Origin: Desulfotignum sp032250905
GTDB taxonomy: Bacteria; Desulfobacterota; Desulfobacteria; Desulfobacterales; Desulfobacteraceae
DNA: 64,000 nucleotides
Direction of reading: 5' to 3'
Assembly: GCA_032250905.1 (NCBI GenBank)
Contig: JAVVEQ010000002.1
Location: 1-64,000 of the forward strand
Within the stretch, counting starts at the first letter, position 1, and the number at the start of each line of letters is the position of its first letter. A program made the translations under genes and the position numbers. Shown in pieces: positions 16,103 through 24,542 of this stretch. The notes beneath the pieces were generated by a model. The model saw nothing but the letters and a program-made list of their open reading frames with translations, did not search any database and had not been told where the DNA came from.

Positions 16103-17400
16103 TGACATTCGTGATACCGGCACCGGTTCTGGACCTGCTGCATCTGCTTCGCGAAAAGGGTATCCCCGCCTTTGTGGTGGGGGGAGCGGTGCGGGACATG
16201 TGCCTGGACCGGCTGCCAGGGGATGTGGACATTCTGGCCGATGCTTCCATCGATACTCTGAAAACCGTGTTTGAAGGCCGGCCGTTCCGCGTTGTGGGCA
16301 ACAGCTTTCCGGTGTGCCTGGTCAATGATATCGAGGTGGCACCCTGCCGCACCGCATCCGGGCAATTTCCTGAAGATGACCTGAGCATGCGGGATTTCAC
16401 CGTCAATGCCATGGCATATGATCCATTGGAAAACCGGTTGCTGGATCCTTTTGACGGCCGGTCAGACCTGGAGAACGGCATCATTCGATTTACAGGAGAT
16501 CCAGACGCCCGGATCAAGGAAGATCCGGTGCGCATGATCCGGGGATGCCGGTTTTCAACAGCGTTGTCCGCCAGGCTGTCGGATTCCGCCCGGAAGGCGA
16601 TCCAGCAGCATGCCGGTTCTCTGGTGACCCATATCCCGGGAGAGCGGATCCGAAATGAATTACTTAAAGCCATGACCCTGTCCAGACCCTCGGTTTTTTT
16701 TCGATGCCTGTACATCACCGGCCTGCTGGCTGGGATACTTCCCAGCCTGGACCGGTGCTACGCTCTGGATGGGGGTCCATTTCATGGTGAAACTGTTTTC
16801 GAGCACTGCATGCTGGTGGGGGATGCCCTGCCGGCCAGACAGCCGCTGCTCCGCCTGGCCGGATATCTGCACGATGTGGGTAAAGTGGAGTCTCAGGGAA
16901 TCAAGGATGAACGGATCACATTTCACGGCCATGAAACCTGTCTGGATGCTTTGGCAGCCGATCTGGACCGGTTGCGCTTTTCCGTGCAGGAAAAAGACTA
17001 TATCCAGGCCCTGGTTCGCTGCCATATGCGGCCGCTGGCTGAAAAAACCCGCCCCAAATCGATCCGGCGTCTTCTGGCAATGCTGGCACAGAACCGGTTA
17101 AGTTTTCAGGATTTCATGCGGATGCGCATTGCTGACAAAAAGGGCAATCTGGCCAAATCCCCTTATACCCTGGCAGACATCCGGGACCGGGTTGAAAAAG
17201 TGCGGAAGGAAATGGCCCGGCAGACCGCGTTCCACACGGATGATTTGAAGGTTTCCGGGCAGGACGTCATGACCGTAAAAGGAATACCGCCGGGTCCGGA
17301 AGTGGGCCGAATCAAACAGCAGTTGTTTGAAAAAGTGCTGGAGGATCCAAGCCTCAATACCCGGGAACAACTGCTTGAGATGTTGCAGGACATGGACTGA
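16102..17400 (+). CDS. CCA tRNA nucleotidyltransferase / poly(A) polymerase-family protein with HD domain
   Basis: 432-residue class II nucleotidyltransferase of the CCA-adding/PcnB family. The catalytic head has FVVGGAVRDMCLDR (about 22-35) and the metal-binding DVDI at about 41-44; SMRDFTVNAMAYDP (about 97-110) is the next conserved block. An HD phosphohydrolase motif, GYLHDVGKVE, lies at about 253-262. Whether it adds CCA, AMP only, or A-tails cannot be decided from motifs. The ATG at 16102 overlaps the ubiX TGA (TGATG); the frame could also open at 16090. It lies 13 bp before serB. Confidence 0.9.
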   Translation: MTFVIPAPVLDLLHLLREKGIPAFVVGGAVRDMCLDRLPGDVDILADASIDTLKTVFEGRPFRVVGNSFPVCLVNDIEVAPCRTASGQFPEDDLSMRDFTVNAMAYDPLENRLLDPFDGRSDLENGIIRFTGDPDARIKEDPVRMIRGCRFSTALSARLSDSARKAIQQHAGSLVTHIPGERIRNELLKAMTLSRPSVFFRCLYITGLLAGILPSLDRCYALDGGPFHGETVFEHCMLVGDALPARQPLLRLAGYLHDVGKVESQGIKDERITFHGHETCLDALAADLDRLRFSVQEKDYIQALVRCHMRPLAEKTRPKSIRRLLAMLAQNRLSFQDFMRMRIADKKGNLAKSPYTLADIRDRVEKVRKEMARQTAFHTDDLKVSGQDVMTVKGIPPGPEVGRIKQQLFEKVLEDPSLNTREQLLEMLQDMD

Positions 17401-17413
17401 AAGGAAGGATCTT

Positions 17414-18649
17414 ATGGAAGCTGTCGTGCTCATTAATATCACCGGCCCGGATCGTCCCGGTTTGAACGCCTGTTTTGCAGGGATTCTGTCCCGGTACGAT
17501 GTCCGGGTCCTGGATATCGGCCAGTCGGTCATCCACGAGCACATTTCTTTAGGGATTCTGGCGGCCATTCCCTGTAAGGAAGATTTCTCCGCTGTGTTCA
17601 AGGATATGCTGTTTGAAGGATATCAACTGGGCTTGAAAGTGGATATTAAACCAGTGGTCCCGGAGAGCTATGAAAACTGGGTCAATGCCCAGGGCAAGGA
17701 GCGCCGGATCATTACCATTCTGGGACCGGCCATCAGCGCACGGCAGATCGCGGCCGTGTCCTCGGTCTGCGCCGAACAGGGTCTGAATATCAATTCCATC
17801 ACCCGGCTCACCGGCCGGATTTCCCTTCAGCGACCTCAGTCCCGGCCCCGGGCCAGTATTCAGTTTTCCGTGACCGGCACCCCGAAGCGGATGGGTGAAA
17901 TGCGGGGCCGGTTCATGGAGATTTCCCGGGCCACCGGCGTGGATATTTCGTTTCATGTGGACAACATCTACCAGAAGAACCGCAAACTGGTGGTGTTTGA
18001 CATGGATTCCACCCTGATCCAGTCTGAGGTGATCGTGGCGCTGGCCAACCTGGCAGGGGCCGGTCCTCAGGCAGAACAGATCACAAAATCCGCCATGCAG
18101 GGCCGGATGGATTTCAAGGAAAGCTTCCGGCAGCGGGTGGCGCTTCTAAAAGGGTTGACGCAGCAGGACCTGGATCACATTATCCAGACCCTGCCTTTGA
18201 CCGAAGGCGCTACACTGGTCACCGCCACCCTCAAACGCCTGGGATATAAGCTGGGTATTCTGTCCGGCGGATTCACCTTTGTGGGAGAATATCTCAAGGA
18301 AAGTCTGGGATTTGATTACATGTATGCCAATCAACTGGACATGGAAAACGGGGTGGTGACCGGCCGGGTCAAAGGGGAGATCGTGGATGGCGAAAAAAAA
18401 GCCAGCCTGTTGCGGGAAATCGCCCAGAAGGAAAACCTGTCCATCCAACAGACGATAGCCGTGGGAGACGGGGCCAATGATCTGCCCATGATTTCCATTG
18501 CCGGCCTGGGTGTGGCATTCAATGCCAAGCCGGTGGTGCGAAAAAAAGCGGCCAGCACCATCTCCACCACCGGCCTGGACGGGCTTTTATATCTGATGGG
18601 AATCCATGAGCGGGAGATTCAGGAGTCCAATTCCGGCGCTACGGTCTGA
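17414..18649 (+). CDS. serB: phosphoserine phosphatase with two ACT domains
   Basis: 411-residue enzyme of serine synthesis that dephosphorylates phosphoserine. Two N-terminal ACT-type domains (about 1-80, beginning VVLINITGPDRPGLN, and about 95-180, with ITILGPAISARQIAAVSS) probably give amino-acid feedback. The HAD catalytic domain starts at VVFDMDSTLIQSE (about 194-206, Asp nucleophile), continues with LGILSGGFTFV and ends with VGDGANDLPMI (about 352-362). The ATG at 17414 follows AAGGAAGGA. The gene ends the rightward run from cooC and is followed by a strong hairpin. Confidence 0.97.
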   Translation: MEAVVLINITGPDRPGLNACFAGILSRYDVRVLDIGQSVIHEHISLGILAAIPCKEDFSAVFKDMLFEGYQLGLKVDIKPVVPESYENWVNAQGKERRIITILGPAISARQIAAVSSVCAEQGLNINSITRLTGRISLQRPQSRPRASIQFSVTGTPKRMGEMRGRFMEISRATGVDISFHVDNIYQKNRKLVVFDMDSTLIQSEVIVALANLAGAGPQAEQITKSAMQGRMDFKESFRQRVALLKGLTQQDLDHIIQTLPLTEGATLVTATLKRLGYKLGILSGGFTFVGEYLKESLGFDYMYANQLDMENGVVTGRVKGEIVDGEKKASLLREIAQKENLSIQQTIAVGDGANDLPMISIAGLGVAFNAKPVVRKKAASTISTTGLDGLLYLMGIHEREIQESNSGATV

Positions 18650-18677
18650 CGGGTGGATATTCGAGAAGTCCTGCTAT

Positions 18678-18716
18678 AAAAAAGCCCCTCTTTGATTGAA
18701 AGAAGGGCTTTTTTTG
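18678..18716 (+). terminator. rho-independent terminator after serB
   Basis: An A-rich/T-rich flanked hairpin: AAAAAAGCCCCTCTTT pairs, with one G-T pair, with AAAGAAGGGCTTTTTTT around a short GATTG loop. T-runs on both strands mean it could serve serB and also transcripts from the right. Confidence 0.88.
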
Positions 18717-18731
18717 TACCAGAAATTTGTA

Positions 18732-18755
18732 CCAAAACGCCTTTTGGTGTTTTGG
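18732..18755. repeat. inverted repeat downstream of serB terminator
   Basis: CCAAAACGCC and GGTGTTTTGG form a 10-bp arm with one G-T pair around a TTTT loop, between the serB terminator and the tRNA terminator. There is no gene here. It may be a further transcript-end structure or a relic of a repeat. Confidence 0.4.
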
Positions 18756-18771
18756 TGACCCCCGGAAACAC

Positions 18772-18793
18772 AAAACCCCCGAAGAACGGGGGC
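18772..18793 (-). terminator. terminator of the tRNA-Met transcript
   Basis: On the minus strand CCCCC-loop-GGGGG is followed by TTTTG, 12 bp after the tRNA 3' end. A short but GC-only stem with a T-run. Confidence 0.65.
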
Positions 18794-18804
18794 ATTGTAA
18801 TATC

Positions 18805-18881
18805 TGGTAGCGACGCAGGGACTTGAACCCCGGACTCTGCGGATATGAGCCGCATGCTCTGACCAGCTGAGCTACGTCGCC
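18805..18881 (-). tRNA. tRNA-Met (anticodon CAT), elongator type
   Basis: A 77-nt cloverleaf with CCA encoded in the gene. Acceptor arms GGCGACG and CGTCGCT pair (first pair G-T); D arm GCTC ... GAGC; anticodon arm TGCGG-CTCATAT-CCGCA with CAT in positions 34-36; T arm with TTCAAGT. The paired first base and similarity to elongator tRNA-Met argue against an initiator, which has a 1-72 mismatch. A tRNA-Ile with modified CAT is possible but less likely. A terminator follows. Confidence 0.93.
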
Positions 18882-18991
18882 AAAAAACCCGATAACCATA
18901 TCATAAAAAGTTCTTGTTTGTCAAATATTTTTTTATTTTTACCATCGTTTCCGGTCAGGTTGCCAGCCGGACAAAACAGTGTTTTATCTGG

Positions 18992-19262
18992 TCATGATAG
19001 GCCGTAGCGTTCAAGGGCGGAAACAACAATGGTGCGGATCAGGGCCTGATAATCTTGATCCGGACCCAGGCCGATGGCTTGGTACAGGGAAAAGAGCTGG
19101 GTTTGACAAAGGCGGGCAACGGGGTTTACGACGCCACTTCGATATGAAATGAGACTGAGATACCCCGGGAGACCAGTATATCATGGGTCTGAGTCTTGTT
19201 GATCAGGTGTTTCATGTTGGTGCTGTCCGGCCCGATTCCCAAGTGCCGGTGTGCCAGTCAAA
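18992..19262 (-). pseudogene. C-terminal remnant of a dehydrogenase-like gene
   Basis: The 370-bp stretch between tRNA-Met and alr is not empty. On the minus strand, in the frame ending at 18992, it reads GVVNPVARLCQTQLFSLYQA then IGLGPDQDYQALIRTIVVSA, which looks like the last helices of 3-hydroxyisobutyrate-dehydrogenase-type oxidoreductases. A neighbouring frame upstream gives GPDSTNMKHLINKTQTHDIL, so at least one frameshift and a stop separate the parts and no N-terminal Rossmann domain remains. The family call is from memory of C-terminal patterns and is weak. It lies just downstream of alr on the same strand. Confidence 0.4.
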
Positions 19263-19270
19263 CTCCGGGG

Positions 19271-20494
19271 TCATGGGGCGGCTTCCTTTTTTCTGTAACA
19301 GACCGGCAGGCGGGATGTGAGCCCGGCGGTCACCTCGTAATTGATGGTGCTGCACAGGGATGCGAGGTCATCGGCGGAAACGGTGACATCCCCCTGGGTT
19401 CCCAGTACCACCACTTCCTCTCCCGGTCGGACATCGGGGATCCGGCCCACATCGATCATGGTAAAGTCCATGCACACCCGGCCCGTTACCCGGGCCTGCC
19501 GTCCTTTTACCAGCATGTGGGCTGAATTGGACAGGATCCGGGAATAGCCGTCCGCATATCCCACCGGAACCGTGGCGATTGCGGTGGGGCGGTCAGTGAC
19601 ATATGTGCTGCCGTAGGAAATGGGAAATCCTCTGGGCACCTGTTTGACCTGGATGATTTCGGAAATGATGGACAGGGCCGGGGTGAGTTGTGTGCCGTCA
19701 ACTCCCGGTCCGGGGCACAGCCCGTACAGGGCGATGCCGGGCCGGACCAGGGTGAAATGGCTTTCGGGGAGCGTCAAGGTGGCGGCACTGTTGGCCGCAT
19801 GGATGAGTTGCGGCAGCAGCTGTTCGGCATCCAGGCGGTCAAGCAGTTCTGTGAACAGGGCCAGCTGCTGTCGTGCATGGGTTTTGTCTGCGGCATCGGC
19901 ATTGCTGAAATGGGTGTAGATACCCTCGATTTTCAGATGATCCAGCTGCATCATGGAACGGATGTCCGCCAGGGTCTGTGTCATGTCCAGTCCGGGGCAC
20001 AGGCCCAGCCGTCCCATGCCGGTGTCGATTTTGATGTGTGCCGTGACATCGGTGCGGGCGGCTCTGGCAGCGGCGTTGACAGCCCTGGCTGTATCCGGGC
20101 CGGTAAGGGTGATGCGGATCCCCTGCCCGGCAGCTGCCACTGCCCGGTCGGGCAGGGTGCTGCCAAAGACCAGAACCGGGGCTTCAATACCGGCATCCCG
20201 GAGCTGGATCGCTTCGGCCATGCGGGCCACCCCCAGCCATTTGGCACCATGGGACAGAACGGTCTGTGCCACATGAACGGCCCCATGACCATAGGCATTG
20301 GCCTTGACCACCGCCATCAGGGAGGTCTGCGGTACGCAGGCATGTATGAGCACATGCGTATTTTTTGCCACTGCATCCAGATCCACCTCGATACGGGTGG
20401 CGGGAACCCGGGAGAACAGGGCGCGTTTTAAAGGCCGGAGTTCAGAAGACAGGGCACTGTTCCGGCCGGGGGCATGGCTATAGAACAATGTCAT
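19271..20494 (-). CDS. alr: alanine racemase
   Basis: 407-residue PLP enzyme that makes D-alanine for peptidoglycan. The PLP lysine is Lys64 in VVKANAYGHG; IKIDTGMGRLG (about 156-166), IYTHFSNAD, RPGIALYG, the catalytic tyrosine region ISYGSTYVT (about 300) and GRVCMDFTMIDVG follow in family order. The N-terminus is about 30 residues longer than typical, so a later start is possible; the first ATG at 20494 overlaps the end of thrS by 17 bp, indicating coupling to that gene. Confidence 0.95.
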   Translation of the reverse strand: MTLFYSHAPGRNSALSSELRPLKRALFSRVPATRIEVDLDAVAKNTHVLIHACVPQTSLMAVVKANAYGHGAVHVAQTVLSHGAKWLGVARMAEAIQLRDAGIEAPVLVFGSTLPDRAVAAAGQGIRITLTGPDTARAVNAAARAARTDVTAHIKIDTGMGRLGLCPGLDMTQTLADIRSMMQLDHLKIEGIYTHFSNADAADKTHARQQLALFTELLDRLDAEQLLPQLIHAANSAATLTLPESHFTLVRPGIALYGLCPGPGVDGTQLTPALSIISEIIQVKQVPRGFPISYGSTYVTDRPTAIATVPVGYADGYSRILSNSAHMLVKGRQARVTGRVCMDFTMIDVGRIPDVRPGEEVVVLGTQGDVTVSADDLASLCSTINYEVTAGLTSRLPVCYRKKEAAP

Positions 20495-22388
20495 CCAGAA
20501 TCCGTTCCTTGATGTGACGCTGTACCGGATTGACCAAATCCGCCGGGGACAACCCCAGTTTCACCGTGCCGTCCAGGGTCCTGACCGACAGGGTGCCGGT
20601 TTCTTTTTCCTTTTCACCGATGGTGAGGATCAGCGGGATGTAATTGACCTGGGCCTCCCGGATCCTTTTTTTCAATGTTTCGTTGCGGTGATCCACTTCG
20701 CACCGGATGCCGGCCGCTTCCAGGTCTTTTTTTGCCTGGTCGGCATGATCGGCCAGATCCTGGGTAATGGGCAGAACCACTGCCTGGACCGGGGCCAGCC
20801 ACAGGGGGAACTTTCCGGCAAAATGTTCCACCAGAATACCAAAGAACCGCTCCATGGATCCGTAGATCACCCGGTGGATCATGATGGGCCGGTGTTTTTC
20901 ATTGTCCTGGCCTTTGTAGGTCAGATCAAACCGTTCCGGCAGCGCCATGTCCAGCTGCACGGTCCCGCACTGCCAGGTCCTGCCCAGGGCATCTTTGATG
21001 TGGATGTCGATCTTGGGACCGTAGAATGCGCCGTCCCCCTCGTTGATGACATAGTCCTGGCCGTAAGTTTTCAGGGCGCTTTCCAGGCCGGAAGTGGCTT
21101 CATCCCACTGGGCATCCGTACCAATGGATTTTTCCGGGCGGGTGGACAGCTCCAGGTGAAAGCTCAGCCCGAATTTCTGATAGATCTGTTCCGACAGCTG
21201 CAGCACCCCCAAGACCTCCTGCTCAATCTGGTCCGGTGTCATGAAAATATGGGCGTCATCCTGGTGAAAGGACCGGACCCGGAACAGGCCGGAAAGGGCT
21301 CCGGACAGTTCGTGACGGTGAACCAGGCCCACCTCCCCGGCGCGCAGGGGCAAGTCCCGGTAGGAGTAGGACCGGGTTTTGAACAGGATCATGCCGCCGG
21401 GGCAGTTCATGGGTTTGATGGCATATTCCTCGTCATCGATGACGCAGGTGTACATGTTTTCCCGGTAGTTGTCCCAGTGCCCGCTTTTTTCCCACAGTTT
21501 TCGGTTCAGCAGGACCGGGGTCTTGGTTTCCACATATCCGGCAGTCCGATGGGTTTCCCGCCAGTAATCCAGCAGGGCGTTCCACATGTCCATGCCTTTG
21601 GCGTGGAAAAAGGCCATGCCCGGAGCTTCGTCATGAAAAGAGTACAGGTCCAGCCGGGTCCCCACCTTGCGGTGGTCCCGTTTTTTGGCCTCTTCGATCA
21701 GGTGCAGGTACCGGTTGAGTTTCTTTTTGTCGAAAAATGCGGTGCCATAGAGGCGCTGGAGCTGTTCCCGGGACGGATCCGCCCGCCAGTAGGCACCGGA
21801 AATTTTCATGAGCTTGATACCCTTGATCATCCCGGTGTGTGGGATATGGGGGCCACGGCACAGGTCAATGAACGCCCCGTTCTGATACAGGGAAATCTCC
21901 TGGTCATCCAGCTCGTTGATCAGTTCGCATTTAAACGGATTGTCCTTGAAAATTTCCAGGGCGGTTTTCTTTGACACCACCTGCCGGGAAAAGGTGTTTT
22001 TGGCCTTGACAATTTTTTGAATTTCCGCCTCGATTTTTCCTAAGTCATCTTCGGAAACCGGGGGCATGTCAATATCATAGTAAAAACCGTCCTCCACCAC
22101 CGGCCCGATGGTCAGCCGGGCGTCGGGAAACAGGTTCAGAACGGCTTCGGCCATGACATGGGCCGCAGAATGGCGCAATACCTCCAAAGCGGTGTCATCG
22201 TTTACCGTGATGAATTCAATCTGTGCGTCGGCTTTAATGGGACGGCTTAAGTCCAGCAGCTGATCATTGATTTTCATGGCCACGCAGTTCCTTGCAAATC
22301 CTTCGGAAATACTTTCTGCCACATCCATGCCGGTGGGAAAATGTTCAAACTGCTTTATACTGTTATCTGGAAATGTTATGGTAATCAT
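20478..22388 (-). CDS. thrS: threonyl-tRNA synthetase
   Basis: 636-residue class II synthetase charging tRNA-Thr. Domains in order: TGS (1-62), the editing SAD domain (about 65-225, with LRHSAAHVMAEAV), the catalytic core (about 240-530) with zinc-site MNCPGGM, VHRHELSGAL and motif 3 region PIMIHRVIYGSMERFFG, and the C-terminal anticodon-binding domain (about 535-636). Length is normal. It shares an upstream region of about 80 bp with the divergent RNase D gene, which would hold both promoters. No T-box is visible in that short leader. Confidence 0.98.
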   Translation of the reverse strand: MITITFPDNSIKQFEHFPTGMDVAESISEGFARNCVAMKINDQLLDLSRPIKADAQIEFITVNDDTALEVLRHSAAHVMAEAVLNLFPDARLTIGPVVEDGFYYDIDMPPVSEDDLGKIEAEIQKIVKAKNTFSRQVVSKKTALEIFKDNPFKCELINELDDQEISLYQNGAFIDLCRGPHIPHTGMIKGIKLMKISGAYWRADPSREQLQRLYGTAFFDKKKLNRYLHLIEEAKKRDHRKVGTRLDLYSFHDEAPGMAFFHAKGMDMWNALLDYWRETHRTAGYVETKTPVLLNRKLWEKSGHWDNYRENMYTCVIDDEEYAIKPMNCPGGMILFKTRSYSYRDLPLRAGEVGLVHRHELSGALSGLFRVRSFHQDDAHIFMTPDQIEQEVLGVLQLSEQIYQKFGLSFHLELSTRPEKSIGTDAQWDEATSGLESALKTYGQDYVINEGDGAFYGPKIDIHIKDALGRTWQCGTVQLDMALPERFDLTYKGQDNEKHRPIMIHRVIYGSMERFFGILVEHFAGKFPLWLAPVQAVVLPITQDLADHADQAKKDLEAAGIRCEVDHRNETLKKRIREAQVNYIPLILTIGEKEKETGTLSVRTLDGTVKLGLSPADLVNPVQRHIKERILDDIVL

Positions 22389-22471
22389 CTTGATTTTCCA
22401 TTGTATTTAAAAGGTTTTAGATATAAAAACTAGGATTTTAAATAAAGTACCCCCAACAATCAAGGGAAAAG

Positions 22472-23605
22472 ATGCTGTCATTTACCTTTATCGAATCGGA
22501 TGAAGATCTGGAAACCGCGTGTAGACGAATGTCGGAATATCCCATTATCGGGGTGGACCTGGAGGCGGATTCCATGCACTCATTCAAGGAAAAAATCTGC
22601 CTGATCCAGATCGCCACCAGAGATGAGGCCTTTCTGGTGGATCCGTTCACCATAGACCATTTCTCGCCGTTTGTAGCGGTGCTGGAAAACCCGGAGATCA
22701 TCAAGGTGTTTCATGGCGCGGATTTTGATGTTCGAAGCCTGGACCGGGAGATGGGGGCCCGGATAAACAACCTGTTTGACACGGAGATCGCCTGCCGGTT
22801 TCTCAATATCCGGGAACGGGGCCTGGCCGCCCTGCTCAAGGATTTTTTCGATGTGCACGTGGACAAGAAATTCCAGAAAAAAGACTGGTCCAGACGGCCG
22901 CTGGAACCGGATATGGTCGACTATTCCGTGGGTGATGTGGATCACCTGATCGCCCTGCACAAAATACTGGTGGACCGTCTTGAGGCCATCGGCCGGCTGC
23001 ACTGGGCCGAAGAAGAGTTCGAGGCCCAGGCCCGGGTGCGGTATGAGAACAACCATGCCCCCCCGTTTTTTATAAAAATCAAAGGCGCAGGCAAGCTGGA
23101 CAACCGCAGTCTGGCCGTGCTGGAAAATCTGCTTGTCCTGCGCATAACAATGGCCGAAAAAAAAGATGTCCCCCTTTTCAAGGTGATTTCCAACCAGTCT
23201 CTAGTTGCCATGGCCACCGGCCGGCCCCGGTCTGTCGGTGAAATGGTGACCAAAAAAATGCTCAGCAAACGACAGGCCCAGATGTTCGGGCCGCTCTGCC
23301 TTCAGGCCATTGACGATGCCATGGCCCTGCCCCACAAAGATCTGCCTGCTTATCCCAGAACCGTGATGCCCCGGAAAACCCCGCAGGTGATCGCCCGCAT
23401 CACAGCCCTGAAAACCATGCGTGAAAAGGAAAGTGATGCTCTGGGCATGGAGCCGGGATTTCTGATCAACAATGCCACGCTCACAACCCTGGCCCTTGAA
23501 AATCCGGCCACCCGTGCGGACCTGGATGCCGTGAATCAGCTTCGCGAGTGGCAGAAAGAGGCGCTGGGGGATACTGTTTTGAAGACGTTGAACGCGTTGA
23601 AATAA
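22472..23605 (+). CDS. rnd: ribonuclease D
   Basis: 377-residue 3'-5' exoribonuclease that trims tRNA and other stable RNA. The DEDD exonuclease domain is at about 1-175: IGVDLEADSM (first Asp and Glu), FHGADFDVRSLDREMG (second Asp) and VDYSVGDVDHLIALH (tyrosine and last Asp). An HRDC-type region is at about 205-285 (LAVLENLLVLRITMAEKKDVP). The protein is of usual length. It is divergent from thrS across an 83-bp gap and 49 bp upstream of dapF. Confidence 0.93.
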   Translation: MLSFTFIESDEDLETACRRMSEYPIIGVDLEADSMHSFKEKICLIQIATRDEAFLVDPFTIDHFSPFVAVLENPEIIKVFHGADFDVRSLDREMGARINNLFDTEIACRFLNIRERGLAALLKDFFDVHVDKKFQKKDWSRRPLEPDMVDYSVGDVDHLIALHKILVDRLEAIGRLHWAEEEFEAQARVRYENNHAPPFFIKIKGAGKLDNRSLAVLENLLVLRITMAEKKDVPLFKVISNQSLVAMATGRPRSVGEMVTKKMLSKRQAQMFGPLCLQAIDDAMALPHKDLPAYPRTVMPRKTPQVIARITALKTMREKESDALGMEPGFLINNATLTTLALENPATRADLDAVNQLREWQKEALGDTVLKTLNALK

Positions 23606-23654
23606 TAACTGACTGACCGGCGCGAATGCCACCCCGGATTGAAAGGAGTGCCCC

Positions 23655-24542
23655 ATGGAGATACAATTTTCAAAAATGGAAGGTCTGGGCAATGATTTCA
23701 TTGTCATGGATGACCGGAACGGATTGATTGAAGCCGGGATGTCATATCCGCAGCTGTCAGTAACACTGTGTGACCGGCATTTCGGCATCGGCGCGGATGG
23801 CATCATCCTGGTGAAACCCTCAAAGGATCACGACATCCGGTTTGTGATCTACAACTCGGACGGTTCCCGGGCCGACATGTGCGGCAACGGCATGCGCTGT
23901 TTTGCCAGGTACCTGTATGAGAAAAAAATCCTTGACCGGAAACAGGTCCGGGTACAGACCGATGCCGGCACCGTCGTACCGGAGGTGGTGGCGGATGAAT
24001 CCGGCCGGGTGACCGTCGTACAGGTGGATATGGGGCCGCCGGTACTGACGTGCAAAGGCATTCCCTTTGTCAGTGACAACGACACCGCGGTCGAGGAACC
24101 CTTAGACATGGGGGAGGGCCGGATGGTGACCGTAACCGCCGTGGGCATGGGCAATCCCCATGCCGTGGTGTTTGTAGATGATCTGTCCAAAGTGGATGTG
24201 CCCGGTCAGGGACGGACCATTGAGATCCATCCCCGGTTTCCGGCCAAAACCAATGTGGAGTTTATCCAGGTGATGGATGAGCAGACGTTAAAAATGAAGG
24301 TGTGGGAGCGGGGAGTCGGCATGACCCTGGCCTGTGGCACCGGGGCCTGTGCGGCCCTGACGGCCGCCCATGTCACCGGCCGGACCGGCCGGCGTGCCAC
24401 CGTGATCCTGGACGGCGGGGAATTGTCCATTTTCTGGGACCCGTCGAGCAATCATCTGTTTAAGGCCGGCCCGGCACGGTGGGTGTTTGAGGGTGTGGTA
24501 CGGGTCCCGGCCGCCTTCGGATCAGATGCAGGGAAGGAATGA
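23655..24542 (+). CDS. dapF: diaminopimelate epimerase
   Basis: 295-residue cofactor-free epimerase converting LL- to meso-diaminopimelate for lysine and cell wall synthesis. Both catalytic cysteines are present: ADMCGNGMRCFARY at about 73-86 and LACGTGACAALTAAH at about 225-239. N-terminal FSKMEGLGNDFIVMD and the GNPHAVVFVDD block are also typical. A GAAAGGAG site precedes the ATG. Its TGA overlaps the start of a permease gene (ATGATG), so both may be translated together, although the functions differ. Confidence 0.97.
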   Translation: MEIQFSKMEGLGNDFIVMDDRNGLIEAGMSYPQLSVTLCDRHFGIGADGIILVKPSKDHDIRFVIYNSDGSRADMCGNGMRCFARYLYEKKILDRKQVRVQTDAGTVVPEVVADESGRVTVVQVDMGPPVLTCKGIPFVSDNDTAVEEPLDMGEGRMVTVTAVGMGNPHAVVFVDDLSKVDVPGQGRTIEIHPRFPAKTNVEFIQVMDEQTLKMKVWERGVGMTLACGTGACAALTAAHVTGRTGRRATVILDGGELSIFWDPSSNHLFKAGPARWVFEGVVRVPAAFGSDAGKE

